64,000 bases of DNA. Origin: Nymphaea colorata. Its lineage: Eukaryota; Streptophyta; Magnoliopsida; Nymphaeales; Nymphaeaceae. The DNA lies in NCBI RefSeq assembly GCF_008831285.2, contig NC_045139.1, forward strand, positions 18,892,354-18,956,353, given 5' to 3'. The notes below the pieces were generated by a model. The model was given only the letters and a program-made list of their open reading frames with translations, was not told where the DNA came from and did no database searches. Positions 39,480 to 51,475 of the stretch are shown in pieces. The position numbers were made by a program, and so were the translations under genes. How positions within the stretch are numbered: the first letter of the stretch is position 1; each line of letters opens with the position of its first letter.

Positions 39480-39720
39480 AAAGAAAAAAAAAAAAAAAAA
39501 ACACGCATGTTTTTGTTGTTTCATGTTTTTTTTTTTCAGTTTTTAACTACCAGATTTTGGTATTTTTCACCTTTTATTTTTTAAATTTCTGTTGCCTTTT
39601 CTTTTCTTGCCGAAAGATTAATTGTTTTAAAATTTGCGAATCTTTTTTTTTTTTCTTAAACAACTTTGACGTTTTATACGTGTACAAAAACTTTGTCATT
39701 TAAAACCCGAAAACGATACT
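39480..39720. repeat. AT-rich dispersed repeat (copy 2, inverted relative to 30770-31110)
   Basis: Reverse-complemented, this stretch reads CGTTTTCGGGTTTTAAATG, then CAAAGTTGTTTAAGAAA and CGCAAATTTTAAAACAATT, in the same order as the copy inside the MLH3 intron. Long A and T runs make precise ends impossible to set. Confidence 0.5.
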
Positions 39721-41224
39721 TACGACTATCAATAGAACTGAATAATTCATCACATATATTAATTTATACATGCATATATGTTAATCATATAAAAACAAAC
39801 ATGCATGTGGACCTCCCGTGAGCCAAGCAAGACTTTTCACGTCCGGCCAATCTATATAAGAAAAAAAATAATTTCAGAAATAATTCAATTTCTTAAGAAC
39901 TGTGAGAGAAGCTTCCTCTTAGAAGCCCCACGAGCAATAAAATATGGAAAAGCAAGTCCTTCTTTAGTGTTCATCTATATAAATCTTGTGGTCTTAGCGA
40001 TAAATAAAACAGCTGTAGCAACTAAAGGAACTTTGAGATCAAAGCGATTGACAGTGGATTAGTGGACCAACTAAAGACCAATTATTGAAGGAAAATATAA
40101 TTCTTTAAAGATTTGGCAACTTATGATCTTCATTTCTTGGGTCATACTTCAAACAAAGAATAATCAGCATGACAAGCAACATAAAGTTTTAAAAAGGGAA
40201 AAAAAAAAAGGAAGTGGGAGACAGGTTCCCATTTAAATAGAATTTTCGCTTTTCTGGAGCATTCTTCGGAGGCCAAAAAGTTAGATTTAAATTTATAATA
40301 TGGATGCTTGGAATATTATCCAATACGCCAGTGCATGATGATGAGGAAATAAGTTACTAATCAATTCCTTTGAGCGGCACCCCAAAACCAAGATAAAAAC
40401 CAGGTTTTAAGCAAAATATCGTGTTTTTAACGGGGAAGTACTTCAATCCACACTGATAAACAACTAAATAGGGATGTGCATAGTTGTGTTGATTGACGTG
40501 GATTTCTTAAACTTAAATCAAATCAAGGAATTCGATCGACGTGGGTGGAAGAGGGAAGAAAGGATTAAATAAAACTTCCATGATCATCAACCCCCACATA
40601 AATTGTCCGGTGGCGAATAAAAAAATGCATCATGGCAGGTAAAACTAGTACTTAATTTTTTTTTCTTCTAATTAAAATCTAAGCCCCGTCTCATTAGGTA
40701 AATGCGAAGACTTCGCTGCCTATAAACTATTATATTCCTCAGGTCTTCGATAACCCTTTCTTTTCCTAACTCGAAAACGAAAGTTTTATAAAAAATAGTT
40801 GGTGATTTTGAGGGAAAACATCAATATACATGTGAAAAAGAAAATTAAACCGAATAATAAATGACCATAACAGCCCTCTCCATCATTTTCTATTAAACGG
40901 TTACTTTGTAACGTTCGAGGAATAGAGAAATAAAATGAATAGTTTGCGTGGTCATGTTTATAACTGATATGATATGATATGATATATGTATATATATACA
41001 CACACACAAAGGTAAACGAAAATTGTCTTAGTTTAACTTAATCCAATATAGTTTTTCGGTAATAAGCAATCATGTTCTTTTGAAACGGAATCATAAATAT
41101 GGAACCATGTTTTTTATTTTCAAACAAATAACACGATAACGTCTATCAAATTATGTTGGATCCTTAGTCACTAGTTCTATTATAGGGTTTTTAAAGAAAG
41201 ACCAAAAGAAAGGAAAAGGTTATG

Positions 41225-41439
41225 GGGGCGTTTGGTTGACACTTTCTTTTAAACCCAGTTTTGTAAAATCTAGATTTTATGAAAACCAAGTTGTGTTAAT
41301 GAGCTTTAAAAACTTTGTTTTGTTGTTTGGATGATACATCCAAAAAACACGTAAAGGTTTTTCCCTCTTTTTGACAAAATCAGGTTTTGTCAAAACTGGG
41401 TTTGAAGAAAACTCAGTTTTGGTAGCACCCAAACACTCC
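41225..41439. mobile_element. MITE-like element with GGGGCGTTTGG end
   Basis: Left end GGGGCGTTTGGTTGACA and right end, reverse-complemented, GGAGTGTTTGGGTGCTA form an imperfect inverted repeat. Inside, AAACCCAGTTTTG (41251-41263) is repeated inverted as CAAAACTGGGTTT near 41390. The 215-bp non-coding, foldback body is typical of a MITE. Confidence 0.55.
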
Positions 41440-42021
41440 AAAACTTGGTTTTGAAGAACATTGAGAATCAAAATCATGTGCCATAGAATTTTATAAGCTG
41501 AAAAATTTTATATCATTCATTCGCAATAAGCTACATAGGTTCTTAATCATTGAAGCCGCACTTGCCAAATTAGTTTCTCAAAAAACTTGAAGAAGGAAAT
41601 AAATCTTCATCCTCGATAGAGAAGAAATCACGCTCAGACCAATCAATGCACCGCCATAACTTCTCCCACTAAAATCACGTTCATGACACTCAAATCTCAG
41701 ATTACGTTTCTAAAATTAAACAAGAAAGAATTTTCATTAACAGATTTGAATTACAAAAGAATCATTAACGCCTATGGCTCTCCGAATTATAGATCAAGAA
41801 AGAAAAACCAAAAGAAATAAAGAATTTGCTCGTTTGGTTGTCTGTTGTACAAATATTTGCTGGCGTCTCCAGAAAGATTTTCACGGTCATTGAATGGCCG
41901 GAACGCCGGTGGGCTGAACCTGCGAGCCCCTGTCCGCTGCACCCACGGGATGCTCCTACCGGTCCTAACTTTCTACAAGGATTTTGGATCCTAAATCCAA
42001 ATCTTTGAAGATCCAAACCGC

Positions 42022-43671
42022 TCACTTGTCTTCCCATACCGTCTTCAAGCCGCTCTCCGTCTCCGTCCCGAACCACCGCTGACTGAACTCTTTGAGCCGG
42101 AGGTCACGGACCTCACAGAACTTTGCCGGCCAGCCAGGCGGCTCGACGGGTTCGGACCCGAGACCGGGGGTTCGGTCCTTCGAGCTCAGGTTCTTGCTCT
42201 GCCTCCAGTCCACGACGTAGGCCGAGACCCTGCGCCGGAACTTGGCCCTGAACTCGGACCAGGCTTGGTACTTGTAGTGGTGAACCGAACCCACCTCCCT
42301 CTCCAACACGCTCGTCTCGAACCCATCCCTGAGCTCGAAGTGGTGCACCACGTTCAGCAGCGACTCCGCCAACGCCCCCGCCCGCACGATCGACTTGTGC
42401 CGCTGCTCCGCCCGTCTCCGGCAGTCGTACCCCTGCATCACGCCCGCCGGTGGGTGCTTCTTCTGTCCCGACGGCCCGAACTCGATGCACCGCGCCTGGA
42501 TCTGCCCCACCTCTTCGTCGCTTCCGGTGGCGGAAACGAGCTCCCGGAGCGCGTTTCTGGGGCTGGTGAGATTCGCCCAAGTCGGCGAGAAGAAGAACTC
42601 GTCGACGTCGATGAACATCGTCCACTTGCAGGAAGAGCCCCAGACGGATGCTGCCGAGTGGGAGAAGCCGGCTTCCTGAGTCTTCGGCCACGGCCACAGG
42701 ATTCGTGTCACGTTATAGTCGGCGAGATCCTCGGCGACGATCCTCTCCGTGTCGTCCTCGCTTCCGTTGTCGTAGAGCACGAACCGGTCGACGCCGAGGA
42801 ACGAGTGGTACATCACCCACTCCTTGAGGAACTTCCCGACATTGAAAACCATCGTGCTAGCGCAGAGCTCGTGTTCATAGCCGCCGGATGCGGTCGACGG
42901 CGACGCCTCCTGCAGCGGCGGGCGGTAGTACGCGACGGAAGGCATGATTCGACCGCCCACGTCGAGGGAGACCTTGCCGTAGACGCCAGGAGGAGGCGGA
43001 AGGCAGCGGAAGACCTCTTGGTACGAGCTGACGACGCGCGTGTATGCGATTCCACCCGGTCCAGATTCATCGCCGAAGACGCACCGGAGCTCATCCGTCG
43101 GAAAATTAACGCCCTGCCGGCTGTTTAACCCTTTAGCAAATACGACGACGTCGGAGGCCGTGGGAAGAGCCTCGTAGACAAGGAAGCTCCACCGGAGAAG
43201 CTCCGGCCGATCGGCAGGGAAGGGAACAGCGACGCTCTCCGTAACGAGAATCGGCTGGCGGAAGGGACTGAGACGCCGAACGCTCCGAGGAAGCTTGCAT
43301 CGGGCGGTGGTACGGTTCGACGGGAAAAGCACGCCGAATGGGCGGACGGGAGAGAAGGCCCCGTTCTGAAACAGGCAGCGGTCGCCGGAGAGAGTCGCAG
43401 CTGGGGGAAGCACGAGCAGCACCTCCCAATCGGAAACGAGCACCGCATCGACGGGAGAATCTCCCCGACCAGGAGCACTGTACGATTCCCGAATAAGGCT
43501 CTGCTCTTTCCCCTGCCCGACCGCGTATCGAACACGAAAATTACCGGCGACGGAATCGCCGGCAAAAGGGTAGCGAACGAACTGGAGGTAGAGATAGGCA
43601 GCGGAGATGCAAGCAAGCAGGCCGAAGACGACGGTCGCGCGGATGCTCCGGCGCATAGCTGCCGACCACAA
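42022..43671 (-). CDS. Glycosyltransferase family 92 (DUF23) protein
   Basis: A single uninterrupted frame of 549 aa starting MWSAAMRR. Residues about 12-31 form one hydrophobic segment after a basic start, the classic Golgi type II membrane anchor. The lumenal stem runs to about residue 265. The GT92 catalytic domain (about 269-520) begins CASTMVFNVGKFLKEWVMYH, includes VLYDNGSEDDT, and carries the metal/nucleotide-sugar motif FIDVDEFF (Asp355, Asp357). A conserved HHFE/HHYKY region follows. Family members transfer sugars, with galactosyltransferase activity shown for plant GALS-type relatives that extend pectic galactan; substrate here is not determined. The gene is GC-rich and intronless, unlike its AT-rich surroundings. 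The first Met was kept because it directly precedes the anchor. Confidence 0.92.
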   Translation of the reverse strand: MWSAAMRRSIRATVVFGLLACISAAYLYLQFVRYPFAGDSVAGNFRVRYAVGQGKEQSLIRESYSAPGRGDSPVDAVLVSDWEVLLVLPPAATLSGDRCLFQNGAFSPVRPFGVLFPSNRTTARCKLPRSVRRLSPFRQPILVTESVAVPFPADRPELLRWSFLVYEALPTASDVVVFAKGLNSRQGVNFPTDELRCVFGDESGPGGIAYTRVVSSYQEVFRCLPPPPGVYGKVSLDVGGRIMPSVAYYRPPLQEASPSTASGGYEHELCASTMVFNVGKFLKEWVMYHSFLGVDRFVLYDNGSEDDTERIVAEDLADYNVTRILWPWPKTQEAGFSHSAASVWGSSCKWTMFIDVDEFFFSPTWANLTSPRNALRELVSATGSDEEVGQIQARCIEFGPSGQKKHPPAGVMQGYDCRRRAEQRHKSIVRAGALAESLLNVVHHFELRDGFETSVLEREVGSVHHYKYQAWSEFRAKFRRRVSAYVVDWRQSKNLSSKDRTPGLGSEPVEPPGWPAKFCEVRDLRLKEFSQRWFGTETESGLKTVWEDK

Positions 43672-45751
43672 TTCCGGCCAGCCAGAGTCGTGAGTAACCG
43701 GACCAACTCTCTCGCTTCTCGCACCTCCGTCTCTTATTTATTTAATTTTCCTCGCTCCGGTGGACTCGGTGCTTTCCTTGGCGGTGCTGCCTCAGATCTG
43801 ATCCATTTTTTATAATTTAAAAAATATTTTTGTGAAATTTAAAACGTAATAAAAGAAGCAGACACTGGGCTGGACTCCAGTAAACGAGACAAAGTTGGCG
43901 TTTGACTTTTGACTTTCTTCTCCTTCCGTTCCGCCGCCTGTTCAACTGGGCGTGCTTTGTTTGAACGTTTAGCCCTCGCCTTTTCAAATAAATTTCGAAA
44001 ATACCAGCTCCTACGCGGTGCGAACCCGATAGATAGATGCCGAGGGATCCGCGTTCAGCATTTTTTGGTCCGCATGATTTTTTTTTTTTTTTCCCACGAA
44101 AATTAATTTCCAATTCCAAACTCTAATAGTTAATAAAATATATTTACCTTCAATGCCAAGATTGTATAAACTTAAAAATTTCTTGAAATTGTTGAGCGAG
44201 TTATCATTATTAGCTTCTTCTATTTTATGTAAAGAAATCAAAACATTCAATCTCGTTTCGTTTCAAAATTCTGTTTCCAAATCGAATCACTGCTGCAGTT
44301 GATCCATAAAACGGCACTTGCTGGATCCAAAACCTGATCCAACTGACGCGCAAGTTTCTATTGTGCCTCCAAGTCGATCCAAATTGGAGCACCCCACCCG
44401 ATAAACAGACCCAGCGAAGCCAATTTGAAGGCTATAAATATTTTTCTAATAGGATTTCAAACTAGAATGTTTAACCCAAATCCAAATCCGAATCCAATAG
44501 GCATGGGATCCAACTTGGAGCAGTGCTGTGATCTTGCTGATCCAGCAGGATCCCTTTTTCTAGACGCTCTCTACACATCGCCTTCTTTGGTGGGGTTGGA
44601 AATAATGGCGGACCCAGAAAATTTTAGCAGGACCAGTTTTCACACCAGTCACACCGTAGCTCCGCTATTGCCTGGAAATCTTTGAAGGAAGTGGTCAATT
44701 CCATGACTTTGGCAGTGAGAGAAGAAAAAGTTGGACCGGCTTAGTCAACATAGATTTGAGATCGAGATCCAAACCCACACTGAAAACGAGTGGAAAACCC
44801 TTACCATTTAGGCATTTACTAAGAAAGGTTACGTTAGAGAGAGAAAGAAGTGTAATACCTGTTTGTCATGCAGAATTCGGATTCCGATACGGGAAAGAAC
44901 CGGACATGTATCAAGTCGCACTAATTCGAGTTGCCAGAGCGGAACCATACACCCTTGACAGGTATGGGCAAATAATTTTTTTACATTTTAATAATTGATC
45001 TAATAATTTTGAATTTATTTCATGAATTTACCATGAGATTTATATTAAATTGCAGAAACGCTGTCGCCGCCGGCCGTTTGGGAACATGAGGCGGGTCATT
45101 TATGATTACAGATGAGCGCAAAGTGGGAACACCGAGGCAAATTATTTGAAAAATATTGCTTTAAAAAAATAACTTGTGGAAAGTGTAACTCTTGGACACA
45201 AGGATATTTAAATCGCCGACTTTTAATTAATAAAAACTAAAAAAAATCATTTTTTTTGACATTCAAAAAACATTTTTTCATTGAGTAAAAATTACTAAAA
45301 CTGAAAAAAAAATGTCGCTAAATTACTAAAAAAAAATCTTAAAACTCATATTTTGCTAACAGTCTACAAACGCACAGACTTGGTAAGAAGAACATTATAT
45401 ATATATGTTTAGACTAATATTCATTATCGAAGTTCCAACAAGAATTTCACCCACCTGGTTAGTAGACTGCCAACTCTGATGAAGACCTCTTGTGGTTGAG
45501 CCATTAAAACAATGAAGAACTAAACAAAACAAGTGGCAAGTTAACTTGTTGCAAGGAATACTTTTATGTTAGAAAAAGACTAGTGTTCAATACTTAAAGT
45601 ATGTCTTTCTTGAGACTATTTGGTGGAATTGTCCCCGGTCTCCCTTGATCTGTTCAATTTGTATGCAGAAAAAGCACAAAAGTAAAACCTCTAAGCACTT
45701 TAGAGGCGTTTGAAATTCGCCTTTCTTATAGGGAAGCCCAATCTCCGCCCG
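43672..45751. other. Promoter side of the GT92 gene and intergenic DNA
   Basis: An AT-rich TTAAATAAATAAG-type stretch (minus, about 43736-43748) lies about 65-77 bases before the GT92 ATG and could serve as a TATA-like element. Beyond it there is no conserved frame. At 44604-44675 a short segment has GGCGGACCCAG at one end and GTAGCTCCGCTATTGC at the other, like the AGCGGCAGAGCCA family. Confidence 0.45.
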
Positions 45752-45858
45752 CCTGTAATAAGACTTTGGATGCCCCAATCACCATGGTAGAACTGGTTTT
45801 CGGCGGCCGGAAACCAGTTCTACCATGGTGATTGGGGCATCCAAAGTCTTATTACAGG
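45752..45858. repeat. 107-bp near-perfect palindrome
   Basis: Arms 45752-45804 and 45806-45858 are exact reverse complements except for one mismatched pair (T45800/G45810), centred on a single base at 45805. The arm begins CCTGTAATAAGACTTTGG and contains the NcoI-like CCATGG. The right arm ends exactly where the transposon-like element at 45859 begins. Such symmetry can form a 53-bp cruciform or RNA hairpin. Confidence 0.97.
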
Positions 45859-46263
45859 TAGGGATGTCAATATATTCAATTTGATTCAATATCCAACTGA
45901 TCCGAAAAAATCTGATATGGAAAAAAAATTAATATCTGATTAAGAAATTAGATCAGATTCTGATTTAATAAATAGCATCCGATCGGATTCGGATATAAAT
46001 AAATGTCTGATCGGATTCAGATACGGATTCAAATTAGATTCATTTTTAAACAAATATCCTGCATCTAATGCTATCAAATTTTGAAATTTGGCAAAATTTG
46101 GTTCAAAATTCGGATTTGGATTCATATATAAATATAAAAATTGGATTTCAGATTCGGATATGACTTTTTTTGTTCGAATTTGAATCTGAATATGTGAATA
46201 TAAAAAAAAAGCAGATATAATTAAGGATATATCCAATCTTAGTCCGATCTGTTGACATCCCTA
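45859..46263. mobile_element. Non-autonomous hAT-like element (405 bp)
   Basis: The ends are a perfect 12-bp terminal inverted repeat, TAGGGATGTCAA and TTGACATCCCTA, similar to the Ac/hAT end TAGGGATGAAA. The body is non-coding and packed with GATCGGATTCGGAT-like motifs, as in hAT subterminal regions. No clean 8-bp duplication is present; taking the ends as GGGATGTCAA, the flanks TACAGGTA and TACAGACA agree at 6 of 8 positions. The left flank is the palindrome, which may have altered the original duplication. Confidence 0.7.
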
Positions 46264-46336
46264 CAGACAAACAAATTCACACGTTTATTTAGCACATTGG
46301 TTAACTTTCAGTAAAATCAAATATAAAATGTCTTTT

Positions 46337-46637
46337 GAATCTATTTGGCAAGCGAAACCGTTTGTGTCTGTTTCATGAATTTGGTTCAAAGATCGAGACA
46401 TATTCATGAAACACCTTAAAAGGTTTTTTTTATGAATTTGCCCCACCTTTTTAGAACAGATTAATGGAACAGTAACAAACAGTTATATTTACTAAACGTG
46501 CCATAAGAAACTGTTGTTACTGTTCAATGAACATACTCCAATGAAACATTATAAAACGGTGTTCGTAAGTATGTTTTAATCTTTAGGACAGCTTCATACT
46601 ACGGTAACAAATTACTCCCATTGCCCAATAGCCCCTA
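46337..46637. mobile_element. MITE-like element related to 37396-37559
   Basis: The left end (ATCTATTTGGCAAGCGAAAC) and the reverse-complemented right end (GGGGCTATTGGGCAATGG) are loosely inverted. The inner phrase AGATTAATGGAACAGTAACAA matches the element at 37396-37559. It is degenerate and may be nested. Confidence 0.35.
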
Positions 46638-49100
46638 AGTATTGCTGAAAGGTGATAGATCTCCCAAAGTGGTAACAAGGTTGATCAATGTCAGAGGTAG
46701 AATTTTTTTTTACTGAGGAGCACTAATTTTGGCTGAGGCAAATCAAGTCGGCAGTAGCAAAAACCTTTTTGAAGATCACCAACCGATCATACAAACGAAA
46801 CATTTTCCAATCAGTTTGTTATCTAACTTCTAACATTGAATCCAATTGCAATGAGGAAACATTCAATAGTAGGAGAAAAACTAAGGTGATGCAAGTGCGA
46901 GTCAACTCCCGACCAAAACTTTTAAACCCAATATAATTCAGAAATGAAAGAGGCCGAAAATCTAATTAAGGGAGATAATTTTGCTTTTTTCACATTTTTT
47001 TTAGATATTTTACTTTGAAAGAGGTAATTTTGTAAATTACCTTTTAATGTAATGTTTTTGTTTGGAGCTGTAATTTGAGAATTATGGGGAAAAACTTACA
47101 GGTGATTTGTTAGGCCTGAAAAGTTAAACAGTCATTTGTTAATTGCACAAAAGCGGTATTTTTTCTTGTAATTTTTTCAAAATTATTTAAAATAAGTATA
47201 TTTAACTATTAATTAAGTAGACTGATGATATTTTTAAATAAATAAAAAGAAGGTGTTAGGAACATCCATAAATCATGGCCAAAAGGCCGAGCCAGAAAAT
47301 TTGGCTAGAGGGGTACTCTTTTAAAAATTTTCATATCTAATAGGATATATATATATATATATATGCCGATTTAAAATAAAGAAAGTTTAAGAGACTGATA
47401 TGCACAACTGCCCACACCAGTCACCATGTGGTTCTGCCACTGGCCGAAAAGGTCGCTTCACACGGCCAACTTGTACTGATACTTTGGACATTACACGTAC
47501 AGATAGAGACTAGAGCAAAGCCAAGCCTGTCCAATATTGCCATCTAAATCTTCCAAGCCTCGCTAGATGAAGACAAAAGGCCACCCAGAAACTGGATTGC
47601 GACAAGAACTTCACGTACCCATTTGAAGAAACCCTAGCCCTACAAGATTTTCTCAATAATTGAGACAACTGGAATTGAGCTGAAAGCCTTGGAGCATCCG
47701 AGGCGATCTAAATTCTTCAAACATAAGATAACATTGTGCAATGTTTGACAATGAAAACAATTGATAATTGTTCTAAGAAGATTCCTCAAAGTTCGAGACA
47801 GATTCATGTGACACTTGTGTTCGATTGTTTCATGCATACACTCAAACTTTAAGAGGGATTCATATAAGAGTGACAAACTGTTCCCTTCACCAAAAGATGA
47901 ACACCTACCTCAAGAAATCTTCAAGCGGAGGAACAGTTACAATTGTGTTAACTTGTTGCTTTCCACATGTAGAATTTCTAAAGAAGAAAAGTTCTCATTA
48001 ATGGAACCTGAAGAGGTATAGCCTAACTGCTCGGGCAAGGAGTATATGAAGAGACCTATCTCAGCATTATGTTTCTTTCTTTAAAATGGTAGGGCATGTT
48101 ATCTAATCTAAGTTGAAAAGAATGCAGTTCTGCCACTATTGAAGCCAATGCAACTCAAGAACCAAAAAAAAGCAGAGGAATGGGAGGGCGTTTCAGGCTC
48201 TTTTTGCTGTTATTGGGAGCAGTTGTCGCATAACATGTTAGAAAAAAAGTTTGAGTTGGCATGAAAGCGCGTTTCTCGCCCACAAACAGAGTGAGGAAAA
48301 AGGCGGAGGAAAATGTGGGCATGACCAAACGAATTTATAATATGTATTATTGTTTCGCTGTCAGTTTCTTTAAGTTATAATGGCCTCCTTCTATACTGTA
48401 TTTTGAAACTAGAAATTCAGTCGAAATATCCAAGCTGCCGATTCTGAAAGGGTCATAAGCCGACATAAAATATTATTTTTGATATATAAAAACAACGCAT
48501 ACTTCAACAGGTTTTATAAAAAATGAAATGAATAGTTGTATTATACATACGCAATGCAACCTCGTGTTGGCCAATGTACGAAACTGATTTGCAAATTGCA
48601 ATTGGTTCATTTTGAATTGTCCCATCAATCACAGAATGTGTTGTCACATTGATGTGCAAATGGGCCATCGCATATCATATGTGGATTAGAAAGTATTAAA
48701 ATAATAAAAATTCATTAGTCTAAATTACAAATAAAAAGTAACGATATCCTCATCAACCGAGACAATTTGCTTCAACTAATCCTGCAAAAATAAGTTCATG
48801 AACTGAATAGGCAGGGACCTGTTCAGCTGAATTGGCCTAAAGTATGAAAAATGTAACTCTTGAAAAAGATAAATGAAAAAAATTAGGACAAGGTGTGGAA
48901 GCATGTTGAGGACCTTCTTCCACCACTTCTTCCTTGCTTGACTGCAAATGGACCTAAAGACAAGCGAAACCAAAAAATTATCTCGCATCTTGCTTCCTTC
49001 GTTTCAATGATATGATCACATAAATTCCAGCTGTGTGATACCAGAAAGTGCACCTATCTTTGGCTTGTGCAAAGAGAGTATCATGAGAATCGAAGTGTAG
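46638..49100. other. Intergenic region with diverged repeats, no gene
   Basis: At about 47293-47447 there is another element with GCCGAGCCAG and GTGGTTCTGCCACTGG ends, flanked by similar words GGCCAAAAGG and GGCCGAAAAGG that may be a target-site duplication. An (AT)n run is at 47343-47364. No conserved reading frame is visible. Confidence 0.45.
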
Positions 49101-51475
49101 ACTTTGGCAAATGACTTGGAATGAATATTTGAAACTCTAGATGGCATTTCAAGTGTAAACTCCACGCAGGGAGAAGCAGAGTTCCTGCTAGCAGTGTTAC
49201 ATCTTCTCATCACAACACCCACTTGCTGGACAGGGGATTCATCTTTTCTTTCTATCTAGCAAGCCTCCATTACATAGACAGGCATTCATTGCGTGGAAGT
49301 TGTCAAATCGAAAAGTGTTATATTGCTCGCAGGAGGATATCAGCTATCCTTCAAAAGGTGACATCCATTTCTGAAGGGAGGTGATCGCCCATGGCCACAA
49401 GTTATTGCTCCATTCACGAAATCTCACCCAGTAATCCGTTAAAAACTATAAACGGCTGTCATCAACCTGAGCTGACTCACAGTTCAGGCCATACATCTCA
49501 TGACCACCCTACCATTCAGCTTGAATCCTTCCAATTCAGCTTCTTTAGATACTTCCATGCACATGACCACCCTGCCATTCAGTGCATAAATCTTGATTGT
49601 GTCATGATAAATATCGTATGTTGGACAAAATCCTGCTTCCTTTAAGTCTAGAAAAAGATCTGACGGTCCAGTGTGGTATACACATAACAACACTTGGCTT
49701 TTGTCCATTCTTAAACCAGGCAAACAGGCTCTCTGCAGCTTCAAATCTTCCTAACTTTGTACAGACCTTCATTTGTGCAGTACAATCCTGTTGTTTCAGT
49801 TTAAACGCCTCTCTGTTTCCTAGCTCCTCTAACAACACAGAAGCAAGCTCTTGTTTTTATGGGTTCTTTGCCATACTGCGATCACTTTGGCGTGGATGCT
49901 GGGATCTAAAGTCTGTCCTGCATTTTTCGCAATCCATAAAGGTTTCCTTGCAATTCCATCCTTTCTTGATCTGATGAATCCCCTCACCACGGCTTTGATG
50001 ACGCTCCTGCTAGCAAATACCATGAAATTCTCCATGTCTTTGGCATCTTCAGGAATCTAGCTAAGATTTCTATCACTGACACCAGAATTCTGTCATCCGG
50101 GAAGAGCTGAGGATGCTGGTTGGCCCAGCAAAATGTTTCTAGTGCCCTCTACGGCAATCCCCTATCCCTAAATCTCTGATTGTCTTGGACACTAAGCCTT
50201 TCCTAAGGACAATGTTCCACTTGTCGAGAACTTCAACCACATTCTTTTCTGGTGGAAGATCTCTGATTTCACGAGCGACATCGATGAGGAGGGCTAGATT
50301 TTTACAAACTCTTTTGCAAAGTGATGATCTAGAAGAAGCTAGTGATGAAGCAGCTGATCTAATGAGATCTTTTGCCGTTGGTAATCTCAATGGCCGAAAT
50401 TTGTACAGCACAGGCAGAGGAAGAGGTCTCTGCTTCCATAATTTCCCTGGTTTCTGTGGTACTCTCCCTTGGAGTGAACTAATTGCATCCAGTGCCTCTT
50501 CGCTTCAAGAATCATCCATATCCTCCACTGAAGTGCTTGGGCCAGTATCTGTTAGTTGCTCTCCTGTGCATCCTATCAAATCAGGATCAGAGGGTGCCTT
50601 GGCTCGCCGAGGATATCAAAGATTTTTTGGGACCTTTCTTCTAGAGCTCTACACAGGTTTTCTGATGGCCATGCTTTGGACAATCCCCTAGGCATTGCCA
50701 TGTCTGAGTTCACCAGTCGACGCCATATTCTCACATACAACGACATATCTCTCCAAGAAAACCGGTAGGGAGTGATCAAACAGGCCATCCTTTCAGCAAA
50801 CACTTGGATGACATCTAGTTCCAAGGATGAAATTCTCAACCCCAACAGTTCCTCATGTCCAATTTGCATAATAATCTCCATTACCTCCACGTAAATCCTG
50901 CCAAGCGGGAGCTACGTCCTCGAGGAATTTCAACAAAACAGGTATTGAGCTTAGAACACCGCCTGGCTTACGAGCCCACAGGCGCGATTGGCTTTTGACG
51001 CCCTGAAAAAGATGAGCGCTTACTGATCCAAAAGCCTCGGTTTCAACCATATCTCATTGGAAATCACTTATCTCATTGGGAATCACAACAGTTGAGTTTC
51101 TTTTACGTTGCGTTTCGTACCGTCGAATCTAAAGGCTACAGGCTTTGGAAAATCCTCCGTTTAGATGATCCCAGTAACGCAGATTTTGAATCCATGTTAC
51201 ATATAAAAAACAGTGGATTTGAAGTCGGATGAAGGGTCTCACCTCAAATCTGTGGATATGAAATCCTACTAATATCAAAGTGAAACAGAGTTCGGACCAA
51301 ATGGATAGTATATATATATATATGTTGAGCCTTCATTAGGCCCAACAGAAATTTATGGTGAAAGATTTTTCTATTTCATGTAGGTCATAAGACGTCTTCC
51401 TTTTAATATTTGTCTCTTGAATTTATATACATTGAAGCGGAGATTATATAGAAACTACATTTTATCGAGAAATGC
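49101..51475 (-). repeat. Segmental duplicate of the PPR locus (decayed copy)
   Basis: The sequence aligns along its whole length, in the same orientation, with 60817-63485. The left edge shares ACTTTGGCAAATGACTT (49101 and 60817) and the right part shares GACGTCTTCC/GATGTCTTCC plus TTTATTATTTGTCT-like text. The match covers the coding part and both flanks, so this is a DNA-level duplication, not a retrocopy. Separation is about 11.8 kb. Confidence 0.9.
49498..50865 (-). pseudogene. PPR-protein pseudogene
   Basis: Segments of the PPR protein encoded at 61194-62723 are readable but in different frames. Examples are SSLASSRSSLCKRV and REIRDLPPEKNV (about 50230-50350), MENFM (about 50020) and ELGNREAFKLKQQDCTA (about 49800). 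Frameshifts and stops separate them. About 140 bases present in the intact gene (about 61411-61555) are missing at 49665-49670, and the 3' end of the frame is lost at 49498. No intact product is possible. Confidence 0.9.

Larger units (their letters stand above)
36601..42021. other. Intergenic region between MLH3 and the GT92 gene
   Basis: No conserved reading frame was seen. It contains MITE-like elements (37396-37559 and 41225-41439), a tRNA-SINE-like stretch (37968-38230) and an AT-rich dispersed repeat (39480-39720). Otherwise the sequence is AT-rich with poly-A/T runs. Confidence 0.6.

Noticed and set aside
42265..43128. 287-aa plus-strand frame over the GT92 gene
   Set aside because: Long antisense frames are expected opposite GC-rich genes; the minus strand has clear GT92 motifs.
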